Part shown: piece by piece, positions 28,116-36,919 of the stretch
Numbering within the stretch: position 1 is the stretch's first letter
Layout: each line of letters opens with the position of its first letter
From: Chitinilyticum litopenaei DSM 21440
GTDB lineage: Bacteria > Pseudomonadota > Gammaproteobacteria > Burkholderiales > Chitinibacteraceae
NCBI RefSeq assembly: GCF_000428145.1
Contig: NZ_ATZJ01000023.1
Span: 1-61,333 of the forward strand
Direction: 5' to 3'
DNA: 61,333 bases
Program-made: the position numbers and the translations under genes
Notes under the pieces: model-generated
What the model was told of the DNA's origin: nothing
What the model saw: the letters and a program-made list of their open reading frames with translations, nothing else
The model's database searches: none

Positions 28116-30134
28116 ATGTCCCGCAAAATCCTCGTCACCTCTGCCCTGCCGTATGCCAACGGCGCGATCCACCTCGGTCACCTGGTCGAGTACATCCAGA
28201 CCGACATCTGGGTGCGCTTCCAGAAGCTGCGCGGCCACACCTGTCACTACGTGTGCGCCGACGACACGCACGGCACACCCATCATGCTGCGCGCGGAAAA
28301 GGAAGGCATCACGCCCGAGGCACTGATCGAGCGCGTACATGGCGAGCATTTGCGCGACTTCACCGGCTTTCATGTCGCCTTTGACAATTACTACAGCACC
28401 AACAGCGAAGAAAACCGCCAGTTCGCCTACGACATCTACGGCAAGCTGAAAGCCAACGGCAAGATCGTCAGCCGCACCATCTCCCAGCTGTACGACCCGG
28501 TGAAGAACATGTTCCTGCCGGACCGCTTCGTGAAGGGCGAATGCCCGAAGTGCGCGGCCAAGGATCAGTACGGCGACAACTGCGAAGTCTGTGGAACGAC
28601 CTACGCGCCGACCGACCTGAAGAACCCCTACTCGGCCGTTTCCGGCGCAACGCCCGAATTGCGCGACTCCGAGCACTTCTTCTTCAAACTCGGCGATTGC
28701 GAAGACTTCCTGAAAAACTGGACGACGACAGAGGGCAAGCTGCAAGCGGAAGCATCGAACAAGATGCAGGAATGGTTCGAGGCCGGCTTGAGCGACTGGG
28801 ACATCTCGCGCGACGCGCCCTACTTCGGCTTTGAAATCCCCGATGCACCGGGCAAGTATTTCTACGTCTGGCTCGATGCGCCGGTCGGCTACATGGCCAG
28901 CCACAAGAACCTGTGCGACCGCCTTGGCATCGATTTCGACAGCTACTGGAACAAGGACAGCGACGCCGAGCTCTACCACTTCATCGGCAAGGACATCCTG
29001 TATTTCCACGCGCTGTTCTGGCCGGCGATGCTGGAGTTCTCCGGCTACCGCACCCCGACGGCAATCAACGCGCACGGCTTCCTGACCGTCGACGGCGCGA
29101 AGATGAGCAAGTCGCGCGGCACCTTCATCACCGCCGAGTCCTATCTGCGCCACCTGAATCCGGAATGGCTGCGCTATTACTTCGCGGCCAAGCTGTCCAA
29201 CACGGTGGAGGACATCGACCTGAATCTGGAAGACTTCAGCGCACGCGTGAATTCGGACCTGATCGGCAAGTACGTCAATATCGCCAGCCGCGCCGCGGGT
29301 TTCGTCGCCAAGCGCTTTGGCGGCGAGCTGGCCCGTGAACTGGGTGACGTGCCGCTGCTGACCAAGCTCGCGGGTGAAGCCGAGCGCATCGCTGGTCTGT
29401 TCGACGCACGCCTGTATGGCCAGGCCATCCGCGAAATCATGGCGCTGACCGACGAGGTAAACCAGTTCGTCGACGCCAACAAGCCCTGGGAAATGGCCAA
29501 ACAGGAAGGCCGCGACGCCGAGCTGCAACGCGTGTGCTCGATCCTGATCAATGCCTTCCGCATCCTCACCATTTATCTGAAGCCGGTGCTGCCCAAGCTG
29601 GCACAGGACGTGGAAGCCTTCCTGAATGTCTCGCCGCTGCTATGGGCCGACGCGCAAAGCCTGCTGCTGGCGCACTGCATCAATCCGTACAATCACCTGA
29701 TGACACGCATCGACCCCAAGCAGATCGAAGCCATGGTTGAAGAAAACAAGCAAAGCCTTGCGCCGGTCGTTGAGGCACCGAAGCTCGATTACGAGGTGCC
29801 GCCGATTGCGGAGACCATCAGCATCGACGACTTCATGAAGATCGACCTGCGCGTCGCGCGCATTGTCGAGGCCAAGGCCGTCGAAGGTGCCGACAAGCTG
29901 GTGTCGCTGACGCTGGATATCGGCACGGAAACCCGTCACGTTTTTGCCGGCATCAAATCGGCCTACAAGCCGGAAGACCTGCAGGGGCGGCTCACCGTGA
30001 TGGTCGCGAATCTGGCGCCGCGCAAGATGAAGTTCGGCATGTCCGAAGGCATGGTGCTGGCCGCTGGCGGTGATGGTGGCCTCTACATCCTCAACCCCGA
30101 TTCCGGCGCCAAGCCGGGCATGCGGGTCAAGTAA
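28116..30134 (+). CDS. metG: Methionyl-tRNA synthetase (dimeric type with C-terminal tRNA-binding domain)
   Basis: MetG charges tRNA-Met with methionine. The 672-residue protein has the class I signatures HLGH (PYANGAIHLGHLVEY) and KMSKSRGTF. A zinc knuckle reads CPKCAAKDQYGDNCEVCG near residues 146-163, and the catalytic-core motif FYVWLDAPVGYMA is present. A C-terminal EMAP/Trbp111 domain (about 565-672: DFMKIDLRVARIVEAK ... MVLAAGG) drives dimerisation in such enzymes. The ATG at 28116 gives the canonical MSRKILVTSALPYANG. Confidence 0.97.
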   Translation: MSRKILVTSALPYANGAIHLGHLVEYIQTDIWVRFQKLRGHTCHYVCADDTHGTPIMLRAEKEGITPEALIERVHGEHLRDFTGFHVAFDNYYSTNSEENRQFAYDIYGKLKANGKIVSRTISQLYDPVKNMFLPDRFVKGECPKCAAKDQYGDNCEVCGTTYAPTDLKNPYSAVSGATPELRDSEHFFFKLGDCEDFLKNWTTTEGKLQAEASNKMQEWFEAGLSDWDISRDAPYFGFEIPDAPGKYFYVWLDAPVGYMASHKNLCDRLGIDFDSYWNKDSDAELYHFIGKDILYFHALFWPAMLEFSGYRTPTAINAHGFLTVDGAKMSKSRGTFITAESYLRHLNPEWLRYYFAAKLSNTVEDIDLNLEDFSARVNSDLIGKYVNIASRAAGFVAKRFGGELARELGDVPLLTKLAGEAERIAGLFDARLYGQAIREIMALTDEVNQFVDANKPWEMAKQEGRDAELQRVCSILINAFRILTIYLKPVLPKLAQDVEAFLNVSPLLWADAQSLLLAHCINPYNHLMTRIDPKQIEAMVEENKQSLAPVVEAPKLDYEVPPIAETISIDDFMKIDLRVARIVEAKAVEGADKLVSLTLDIGTETRHVFAGIKSAYKPEDLQGRLTVMVANLAPRKMKFGMSEGMVLAAGGDGGLYILNPDSGAKPGMRVK

Positions 30135-30140
30135 CAACAC

Positions 30141-30189
30141 GGGTATTGCCCTGCAGCCTTTACACTTGTTTGGCTGCAGAGCAATACCC
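30141..30189. repeat. 49-bp palindromic repeat, best-conserved copy
   Basis: The left arm GGGTATTGCCCTGCAGCC (30141-30158) and right arm GGCTGCAGAGCAATACCC (30172-30189) are complementary at 17 of 18 positions, around the spacer TTTACACTTGTTT. It starts 7 bp after the metG stop and ends 20 bp before the next start. I use it as the type copy. Confidence 0.9.
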
Positions 30190-30208
30190 TTTTCTTTTGG
30201 ATTCAGCC

Positions 30209-31180
30209 ATGTCCACATCCAGCACTTCACTCGACCAGGCTCTCGCGCTGTTGCGCGCGGGCGAGCTCGTCGGCATTCCGACCGAGACGGTGTACGGGCT
30301 GGCTGCGGACGCGGGTAACCCGGAAGCCATTGCCAAAATCTTTGCCGCCAAGGGGCGCCCGGCCGATCATCCGGTGATCGTGCACATCGCCGGCAAGGAG
30401 CAACTGGCCGACTGGGCAACCGACATTCCCGCTGCGGCGTGGCAACTGGCGGAAGCGTTCTGGCCTGGCCCGCTGACGCTGATCCTGCCGCGCAAAGCCT
30501 CCACCCCGCTGGCGGTGACCGGCGGGCAGGATTCGGTTGGCGTGCGCGCGCCGGCGCACCCGCTGACGCACGAACTTTTAAAACAGTTCCGTGGCGGATT
30601 GGCCGCGCCCAGCGCCAACCAGTTCGGCCACGTCAGCCCGACCACCGCGCAACACGTGCGCGATGAATTCGATACCGCCACGCTGCAACTGGTGCTGGAC
30701 GGCGGGCCGTGCGAAGTCGGCGTGGAATCGACCATTGTCAGCCTGATTGGCGCCCCCAAGCTGCTGCGCCCCGGCGGCGTGCCGCGCGAGGCCATCGAAA
30801 CACTGCTGGGTATTGAGCTGGAGCACCATCAATCCGCCAGCTCCGCCAAGATACGCGCCTCCGGCCTGCTCGACAGCCACTACTCGCCGCGCACACCGCT
30901 GCTGACTGGTGCGCTCGATGTACTGCGCGCCGAAGCCGGTGAACGCGTGGAAGCTGGCCAGAAAGTGCTGCTGCTGTCCTTTGCCGGCACGGCGCCGCAA
31001 GGCGTGAGCGCCGCCGTGCTGCCCGACGATCCGGAACAGTTTGCCCGTGACATCTACGCCACGCTGCGCCATTACGACCGCAAGGGCTTTGCCGCGCTGC
31101 TATTGGAAAGCCCGCCGCAAACCCCGGCCTGGCTGGCGGTGAACGACCGTCTGCGCCGCGCGGCGCATCAGCGACTGTAG
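30209..31180 (+). CDS. Threonylcarbamoyl-AMP synthase (Sua5/YciO/YrdC family)
   Basis: This enzyme makes threonylcarbamoyl-AMP from threonine, bicarbonate and ATP for the t6A37 modification of ANN-decoding tRNAs. The 323-residue length (YrdC core plus C-terminal Sua5 domain) points to the long Sua5 type. Motifs: GIPTETVYGLAADA, KGRPADHPVIVHI, FWPGPLTLIL, GLAAPSANQFGHVSPTTAQHV, and in the C-terminal part ASGLLDSHYSPRTPL, the Sua5 linker and domain start. The ATG at 30209 is used; an upstream in-frame ATG would lie in the repeat element. Confidence 0.92.
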   Translation: MSTSSTSLDQALALLRAGELVGIPTETVYGLAADAGNPEAIAKIFAAKGRPADHPVIVHIAGKEQLADWATDIPAAAWQLAEAFWPGPLTLILPRKASTPLAVTGGQDSVGVRAPAHPLTHELLKQFRGGLAAPSANQFGHVSPTTAQHVRDEFDTATLQLVLDGGPCEVGVESTIVSLIGAPKLLRPGGVPREAIETLLGIELEHHQSASSAKIRASGLLDSHYSPRTPLLTGALDVLRAEAGERVEAGQKVLLLSFAGTAPQGVSAAVLPDDPEQFARDIYATLRHYDRKGFAALLLESPPQTPAWLAVNDRLRRAAHQRL

Positions 31181-31273
31181 CGTCCTTGCTGGAGCGGCAA
31201 CCGCCCATACGCCCGAAGCTGCCGCCGGGAATATCTGCGTTGTCAGCCTCGCCATTCTGACAGACCATACGGC

Positions 31274-31843
31274 ATGGTCCTGACAATGCCCCGCCCCTTG
31301 CGTCAAGCCGCGTTCACGCTGATCGAGATGATGGTCACCATCGCCATTCTCGGCATCGTGCTCGTCATTGCCGTACCCAATCTGAACGACTACATCGCGC
31401 GCACCCACGTCAAGGGCGTCGCTGACAACCTGGCCCAGGACCTGGTGTTCGCGCGCAGTGAAGCCACCCGCTTGAACAAAACGGTGCGCCTGACGGTGGA
31501 TAGCGGCTGCTACGGACTGACCACCGCCAACAGCGCCTGCAACTGCAGCACGGCGGGCAGCTGCGAGCTGCGTCAGGCCGGCAATTTCCCGCATGGCATC
31601 ACGCTGAGCAAACCCGGCAATGGCAGCAACACCATCGCCTTTGACGACGACATCAGCTTTGACGCGGCGCGCGGCCTGCCTGTCGAGGGCAGCAGCATCC
31701 TGCCCGGCGACCAGCTGATTGCCGTCACCGGCCGCGACAGCCTGCGCGCCACCGTCAGGATGTCGGTGCTGGGCAGCGTGTGCATCTACTCGAAAGCAGA
31801 AGACGGCGCCAAGCGTCTATCAGGGTATCCAGATGCGTGCTAA
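31274..31843 (+). CDS. Type IV pilus minor pseudopilin, FimT/FimU (GspH) type
   Basis: A prepilin of about 185-189 residues. The leader ends QAA and the mature part starts FTLIEMMVTIAILGIVLVIAVPNLNDYI, with Glu5 in place. The -1 residue is Ala instead of the usual Gly, which is tolerated poorly by some prepilin peptidases. The GspH/FimT body has ARSEATRLNKTVRLTV and paired cysteines (NSACNCSTAGSCEL). Minor pilins of this type prime pilus assembly at the tip. The start is either 31274 or 31286 (MPRPLRQAAF). The last six codons and stop lie in a palindromic repeat, shared with the start of the next gene. Confidence 0.88.
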   Translation: MVLTMPRPLRQAAFTLIEMMVTIAILGIVLVIAVPNLNDYIARTHVKGVADNLAQDLVFARSEATRLNKTVRLTVDSGCYGLTTANSACNCSTAGSCELRQAGNFPHGITLSKPGNGSNTIAFDDDISFDAARGLPVEGSSILPGDQLIAVTGRDSLRATVRMSVLGSVCIYSKAEDGAKRLSGYPDAC

Positions 31844-31871
31844 TTACAGAAAGGGCCACAAGCATATACCC
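31823..31871. repeat. 49-bp palindromic repeat spanning the fimT stop and pilW start
   Basis: Left arm GGGTATCCAGATGCGTGC (31823-31840), spacer TAATTACAGAAAG, right arm GGCCACAAGCATATACCC (31854-31871). The left arm encodes the final GYPDAC of the FimT-like protein, and the TAA opens the spacer. In another frame the ATG at 31833 begins the PilW-like leader. Confidence 0.7.
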
Positions 31872-32477
31872 ATCATTAATCATGGCTTCACCCTGATCGA
31901 GATCCTGGTGGCACTGGCCATCGGCATGCTGGTCATCGGCGCGGCTTATTCGTATTTTCTGAGCACGCTGCGGACCAGCAGTGCGCTCGTTGCGCAGAGC
32001 CGGCTTCAGCAGGAGGTTCGACTGGCCGCGGAGCTGATGCAGCGTGATATCCGCAGGGCCGCATATCGGCCGGCCAATGCTGCGGGCGTAAATGCCACCC
32101 CCCTTTACATTGGCAAGACCAGTTCCACACTGCCGAGTGCAAATTGCCTCATCTACGCTTACTACGACCCCGACAGCACGACGACCGTCCGGCATGGCGG
32201 CTTCGTCTGGCATGGCAATCGGCTTTATATGAAGAAACCAGACAGCACGAGTGCCGCCTGCCCGAATGATGCCTCTGCGGACAGCAACAACTGGCTGCCG
32301 ATAAGCAGTGAATCAACAGCTCAGATCACCGGGCTTTCACTTATCGCAATCTCATCGACACCACCACAATTGCGAATGGCAATGAGCGCTCGCTCCCCGC
32401 GCGACAGCGCAGTGAACTTCAGCCTGAGCCAGAACATTACGCTTCCCAACCTGCCCGCCATCACGCCACTGCCATGA
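31833..32477 (+). CDS. PilW-like type IV pilus minor pilin
   Basis: A 214-residue prepilin. The long leader MRANYRKGHKHIPIINHG is cut before FTLIEILVALAIGMLVIGAAYSYFL, with Glu5 present. The downstream LQQEVRLAAELMQRDIRRAAYR is typical of PilW/PulJ proteins. The ATG at 31833 is the only in-frame standard start before the cleavage site, and it overlaps the upstream gene by 11 bp. About 13 leader residues are encoded by the palindromic repeat. AGGG in the repeat's left arm could act as SD (8 nt). The stop overlaps the next start (ATGA). Confidence 0.85.
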   Translation: MRANYRKGHKHIPIINHGFTLIEILVALAIGMLVIGAAYSYFLSTLRTSSALVAQSRLQQEVRLAAELMQRDIRRAAYRPANAAGVNATPLYIGKTSSTLPSANCLIYAYYDPDSTTTVRHGGFVWHGNRLYMKKPDSTSAACPNDASADSNNWLPISSESTAQITGLSLIAISSTPPQLRMAMSARSPRDSAVNFSLSQNITLPNLPAITPLP

Positions 32478-33775
32478 TTCATTCTGCTCGCCGCCGCAAC
32501 AAGATCATTTCCATGCGCGCACAAAAGGGACTGGCGACACTGCTGGTTGCGGTGGTGATGCTGATTGTGCTGGCGTTTATCACCCTGTATTCCAACCGCG
32601 CCGTCTTCATTGAACAGAAAACGACGGTGAACCAGATCAAGAAAGCACTGGCACATGAAGCGGCTCAGAGTGGGCTGGAGCAGGCATTTGCCCTGCTGCA
32701 AGACGGAAATAGCGCCATCAATTACAAAAAGTACTTTGATAACAGCAGCGGCTCCTGGCGAATCAAATCCGCGTATGACTACACCAGCCGCAGGAATGGC
32801 AATGGCAGTATTTCCGATTTTTCCCCGCTAACCGGCAAAGACCCGATGCACACGGCGACCTTGGCCGCGGCCCTGATTCCGAGTGGAACGACGGGCAGCT
32901 CCCATCAGTCATTCAGTGTGTATCTGATTGACTCTCCCATCACCTCCCCCAGGCAGTTTCGTCTGGTCAGTCGCGGCTGCAGCGACAGCGCAGACTGCTC
33001 GCAAGCGACCGCAGTTATCGTTCAGGATTTTGCCCTGGGAGGTAAAGCCAACCCGCGCTGCGCACTGGACATCAATGGCAATGTCGCGATCGCTAATAAT
33101 TCCAGCATCCATGGCTACACCAGTGATACGCGCAGCTGTGGCGCACACGTCGGAGGCAATATCAACGATGGTGGCGGCAACAGCGGCAATCGCGCCCCCC
33201 CAAATTATGACATCGACACCTGCAACCATCTTGGCAGCTGCCCGGCAGAACCTGGATTGCCAAGCGCAGAGCGCAGCCCGAGCACCAAGAGTGGGGATGC
33301 ATTCTTTGAATCGTTCTTTAATGCCACCCCAGCGACGGTCAAAGATGCTTCCCACGTCATCACCGGAGATGTGAGCACACAGGCGGCATTTGAGAGCGCA
33401 ATCAATGCCGCAAAGGCAGCGGGCAAGCAAACGCTCTGGATCAGCGGCAATCTGACCCTGCCTTGGGGAACCAATATTGGCAACCTGGGTTACTGCAGCG
33501 ACGTCAGCAGCTGCAAGAGCAATAGCGTGACAGTGATCGTGAATGGCAACTTTGACTTCAATGGTGTCATGACAATGTGGGGACTTTTGTATGTTCGCGG
33601 CTCAACCAATGTACAGGCGACCGCCGGAGCATTGAACATCACCGGCGCCATGGCCTTTGAAGGCAGCCTTGCCGCCAATGCCTCGCTGCGCGTCAACGCA
33701 GACGACAACGTCATCAATGGTCAGGCAGAGTACTCTTCACCGAAAGCAGTAGAGCAAAGCTGGAGGGACTTCTGA
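32474..33775 (+). CDS. PilX-like pilus assembly protein with a long C-terminal extension
   Basis: A 433-residue protein. The N-terminus has a prepilin-like stretch QKG then LATLLVAVVMLIVLAFITLYSNR without Glu5, followed by HEAAQSGLEQAFALLQDG, the PilX_N pattern. Usual PilX proteins have about 170-200 residues. Here about 250 more follow, with many Cys pairs (RCALD, RSCGAH, DTCNHLGSC, GYCSDVSSCKS) and a repetitive Asn/Gly-rich segment (VTVIVNGNFDFNGVMTMWGLLYVRG) that looks beta-helical. The start at 32474 overlaps pilW by 4 bp; ATG 32513 (MRAQKG) is the alternative. The function of the extension is unknown. Confidence 0.78.
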   Translation: MIHSARRRNKIISMRAQKGLATLLVAVVMLIVLAFITLYSNRAVFIEQKTTVNQIKKALAHEAAQSGLEQAFALLQDGNSAINYKKYFDNSSGSWRIKSAYDYTSRRNGNGSISDFSPLTGKDPMHTATLAAALIPSGTTGSSHQSFSVYLIDSPITSPRQFRLVSRGCSDSADCSQATAVIVQDFALGGKANPRCALDINGNVAIANNSSIHGYTSDTRSCGAHVGGNINDGGGNSGNRAPPNYDIDTCNHLGSCPAEPGLPSAERSPSTKSGDAFFESFFNATPATVKDASHVITGDVSTQAAFESAINAAKAAGKQTLWISGNLTLPWGTNIGNLGYCSDVSSCKSNSVTVIVNGNFDFNGVMTMWGLLYVRGSTNVQATAGALNITGAMAFEGSLAANASLRVNADDNVINGQAEYSSPKAVEQSWRDF

Positions 33776-33776
33776 A

Positions 33777-34388
33777 ATGCCAGCAAGTCGCTCAAACCAG
33801 CTCGGCATCTCCCTGATCGAAGTCATGGTCGCTGTTGCCATTCTGGCCGTGGGCCTGATGATTCTGTCCCGTTTTACCGGAACGCTGTATCGGGACGTAG
33901 CGCACAGCTCCAGAAGTTCTCAGGCACTGAATCTGGCACAGCAGAAAATCGACGAATTCCGCTCTGGCGGCTTTACCAGCGCCGCCGATAGCTCTGGCAG
34001 CGATGGAGCGGCCACTTGCGACATAACGGATGGCTTCCGGCGCAGCTGGACACTGACCACACTGACCAACCCGACCTCGACCACCACGCCGGTACCGGCA
34101 CCATTGAGCACGCGACAAGTGCAAGTCACGGTCTGCTGGAAGGACAGTAGGGACAAGGTTCAGTATGTCGCACTGACCGCCTTGGTGAAGAACAAGATTT
34201 CCGCAACCATGGCTACGCCGGTTCCGCCGCCATCGGTTGCGGCATGGGTAGCTGGAGCCAGCTACACGGCAGGCGCTCTGGTCAGTTATCAAGGCCAAAT
34301 CTGGCGCTGTCGCCTTGCGCACATCGCGGGTGAAGGCAACCAGCCGTCCCTGGGACCCTACTTCTGGGAAGTCGCCAATTCATCCTGA
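33777..34388 (+). CDS. PilV-like minor pilin fused to a C-terminal chitin-binding-type module
   Basis: A 203-residue prepilin. The leader MPASRSNQLG precedes ISLIEVMVAVAILAVGLMILSRF (Glu5 present). A PilV-like body follows with SQALNLAQQKIDEFR and VQVTVCWKD. After a Pro-rich linker (TPVPPPS), residues 155-203 read AAWVAGASYTAGALVSYQGQ then IWRCRLAHIAGEGNQPS and a final FWEV. The Trp, Tyr, Gly-x-x-Val, Tyr-x-Gly, Trp, Cys, His, Pro-Ser and Trp positions match the CBM5/12 (ChtBD3) fold of bacterial chitinases. The module would sit on the pilus and could bind chitin or another glycan; that role is inference. It starts 1 bp after the pilX stop. Confidence 0.82.
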   Translation: MPASRSNQLGISLIEVMVAVAILAVGLMILSRFTGTLYRDVAHSSRSSQALNLAQQKIDEFRSGGFTSAADSSGSDGAATCDITDGFRRSWTLTTLTNPTSTTTPVPAPLSTRQVQVTVCWKDSRDKVQYVALTALVKNKISATMATPVPPPSVAAWVAGASYTAGALVSYQGQIWRCRLAHIAGEGNQPSLGPYFWEVANSS

Positions 34389-34554
34389 GCCCTACTGGCT
34401 GGCAAAGTGCAACAATCGTCACACTCTTGCCGCAAAAACCCGCTAACATAGCGCGTTTTTCGGGACGTCCAAGGCCGGTAACAGCCTGCGCTTGCAGGTT
34501 GCCAGAGGTACCGCGCTCCCTTTCCACCCCAACATGTCTGGAAAGGACACGCCA

Positions 34555-36819
34555 ATGCGTTTTTACTTCCCCCTCGTCATCATCGACGAAGATTTCCGCT
34601 CTGAAAACACCAGCGGCTCCGGCATCCGCGAGCTGGCTGCGGCCATCGAGGCCGAGGGCATGGATGTCGTCGGTTATACCAGCTATGGCGACCTGACCTC
34701 GTTTGCCCAGCAGCAAAGCCGCGCCGCCGGCTTCATCCTGTCGATCGACGACGAGGAATTCGGTGGCGGCTCGCCCGACGAAACCCGCGACGCGCTGGCC
34801 CACCTGCGCCATTTCGTCGAGGAAATCCGTCGCCGCAACCCGGACATCCCGATCTACCTGTATGGTGAAACCCGCACCGCGCGCCACATCCCCAATGATG
34901 TATTGCGCGAGCTGCACGGCTTCATTCACATGCACGAAGACACCCCCGAATTCGTCGCACGCCACATCATCCGCGAGGCGAAATCCTACCTCGACGGGCT
35001 GGCGCCGCCCTTCTTCCGCGCGCTGACGCATTACGCGCAGGACGGCTCGTATTCGTGGCACTGCCCGGGTCACTCCGGCGGCGTGGCCTTCCTGAAATCT
35101 CCGGTTGGCCAGATGTTTCACCAGTTCTTCGGCGAAAACATGCTGCGCGCCGACGTGTGCAATGCGGTGGACGAACTCGGCCAGCTGCTCGACCACACCG
35201 GCCCGGTCGCGGCCTCCGAGCGCAATGCCGCGCGCATTTTCAATGCCGATCACCTGTTCTTTGTCACCAACGGCACGTCGACCTCCAACAAGATCGTGTG
35301 GAATTCGACCGTCGCGCCGGGCGACATCGTGGTGGTGGACCGCAACTGCCACAAATCCATCCTGCACGCGATCATGATGACCGGCGCGGTGCCGATCTTC
35401 CTGATGCCCACGCGCAACCATTACGGCATCATCGGCCCGATTCCGCGCAGCGAGTTCGAGCCGGAAGCGATCCGCAAGAAAATGCTGGCCAACCCCTTCT
35501 GCCGCGAAAAGCTGGCGGAAAATCCCGACATCAAGCCGCGCGTGCTGACCATCACGCAGTCGACCTACGACGGCATTCTGTACAACGTCGAGGAAATCAA
35601 GGGTCTGCTCGATGGCGTGATCGAAACACTGCATTTCGACGAAGCCTGGCTGCCGCATGCCGCTTTCCACGATTTTTATGGCGACTACCACGCCATTGGC
35701 GAAGATCGCCCGCGCTGCAAGGATTCGATGATTTTCTCGACGCAATCCACGCACAAGTTGCTCGCCGGCATTTCGCAGGCCTCGCAGATCCTGGTGCAGG
35801 ATGCGACCGACAACAAGCTCGACCGCGACATCTTCAACGAAGCCTACCTGATGCACACCTCCACCAGCCCGCAATACGCGATCATCGCGTCCTGCGATGT
35901 GGCGGCGGCAATGATGGAAGCGCCGGGCGGCACCGCACTGGTGGAAGAATCACTGGCCGAGGCACTGGAATTCCGCCGCGCCATGCGCAAGGTCGACGAG
36001 GAATACGGCCAGGACTGGTGGTTCCGCGTCTGGGGTCCGGATGACCTCACCGACGAGGGGCTGGATCACCGCGACGCCTGGATGCTGAAGGCTGGCGAGA
36101 ACTGGCACGGCTTTGGCGATATCGCCGAAGGTTTCAACCTGCTCGATCCGATCAAGGCGACGATCCTGACGCCGGGGCTGAATGTCGACGGCAACTTTGC
36201 CGATTCCGGCATTCCGGCGGCCATCGTCGCGAAATATCTGGCCGAGCACGGCGTGGTGATCGAGAAAACCGGCCTGTACTCGTTCTTCATCATGTTCACC
36301 ATCGGCATCACCAAGGGCCGCTGGAACACCATGGTGACCGCGTTGCAGCAGTTCAAGGACGATTACGACAAGAACGCGCCGCTGTGGCGCATCCTGCCGG
36401 AATTCATCGCCCAGTTCCCGCAGTACGAGCGCATTGGCCTGCGCGAGCTGTGCCAGCAGATTCACGGCATCTACAAGGACAACAACGTCGCCAAGCTGAC
36501 GACCGAAATGTACCTGTCCGATCTGGTGCCGGCGATGAAGCCGTCCAAGGCCTTTGCCAAGATGGCACACAAGGAAATCGAGCGCGTGCCGCTCGACGAA
36601 CTGGAAGGCCGCGTCACCGCCGTGATGCTGACGCCCTACCCGCCGGGCATTCCGCTCTTGGTACCGGGCGAAGTCTTCAACAAGACCATCGTCGATTACC
36701 TGAAATTCGTGCGCGAATTCAACGGCCGCTTCCCCGGCTTTGAAAGCTACACGCACGGCCTGGTGGTCGAGGAACATCAGGGCGGCAAGCGTTATTTCGT
36801 GGATTGTGTCGCCAATTAA
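34555..36819 (+). CDS. Inducible-type Orn/Lys/Arg decarboxylase (PLP fold type I, long form)
   Basis: A 754-residue enzyme. The N-terminal wing/receiver-like domain starts MRFYFPLVIIDEDFRSENTSG. The PLP core shows YSWHCPGHSGGVAF, FVTNGTSTSNKIVWN, HFDEAWLPHAAFH and the Schiff-base lysine in STHKLLAGISQAS (Lys401). The C-terminal domain ends TYPPGIPLLVPGE-like (ALTPYPPGIPLLVPGEVF here). The length is nearest to AdiA-type arginine decarboxylase (about 755), but Lys or Orn cannot be excluded. SD AAAGGA lies 7 nt before the ATG at 34555. The product is CO2 plus a polyamine, so acid resistance or polyamine supply. No cognate antiporter is adjacent. Confidence 0.88.
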   Translation: MRFYFPLVIIDEDFRSENTSGSGIRELAAAIEAEGMDVVGYTSYGDLTSFAQQQSRAAGFILSIDDEEFGGGSPDETRDALAHLRHFVEEIRRRNPDIPIYLYGETRTARHIPNDVLRELHGFIHMHEDTPEFVARHIIREAKSYLDGLAPPFFRALTHYAQDGSYSWHCPGHSGGVAFLKSPVGQMFHQFFGENMLRADVCNAVDELGQLLDHTGPVAASERNAARIFNADHLFFVTNGTSTSNKIVWNSTVAPGDIVVVDRNCHKSILHAIMMTGAVPIFLMPTRNHYGIIGPIPRSEFEPEAIRKKMLANPFCREKLAENPDIKPRVLTITQSTYDGILYNVEEIKGLLDGVIETLHFDEAWLPHAAFHDFYGDYHAIGEDRPRCKDSMIFSTQSTHKLLAGISQASQILVQDATDNKLDRDIFNEAYLMHTSTSPQYAIIASCDVAAAMMEAPGGTALVEESLAEALEFRRAMRKVDEEYGQDWWFRVWGPDDLTDEGLDHRDAWMLKAGENWHGFGDIAEGFNLLDPIKATILTPGLNVDGNFADSGIPAAIVAKYLAEHGVVIEKTGLYSFFIMFTIGITKGRWNTMVTALQQFKDDYDKNAPLWRILPEFIAQFPQYERIGLRELCQQIHGIYKDNNVAKLTTEMYLSDLVPAMKPSKAFAKMAHKEIERVPLDELEGRVTAVMLTPYPPGIPLLVPGEVFNKTIVDYLKFVREFNGRFPGFESYTHGLVVEEHQGGKRYFVDCVAN

Positions 36820-36842
36820 GCAAATGCGCGCACGCAATTGAA

Positions 36843-36879
36843 CACAAACGGGCCAGCAGGTTTTGCTGGCCCGTTTGTG
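36843..36879 (+). terminator. Terminator hairpin after the decarboxylase gene
   Basis: CACAAACGGGCCAGCA (36843-36858) pairs perfectly with TGCTGGCCCGTTTGTG (36864-36879) around a 5-nt loop. The T-run after it is weak. Confidence 0.75.
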
Positions 36880-36919
36880 CTTCTATACTCACAGACAAAG
36901 CAAACCGGATTCACCCTGC

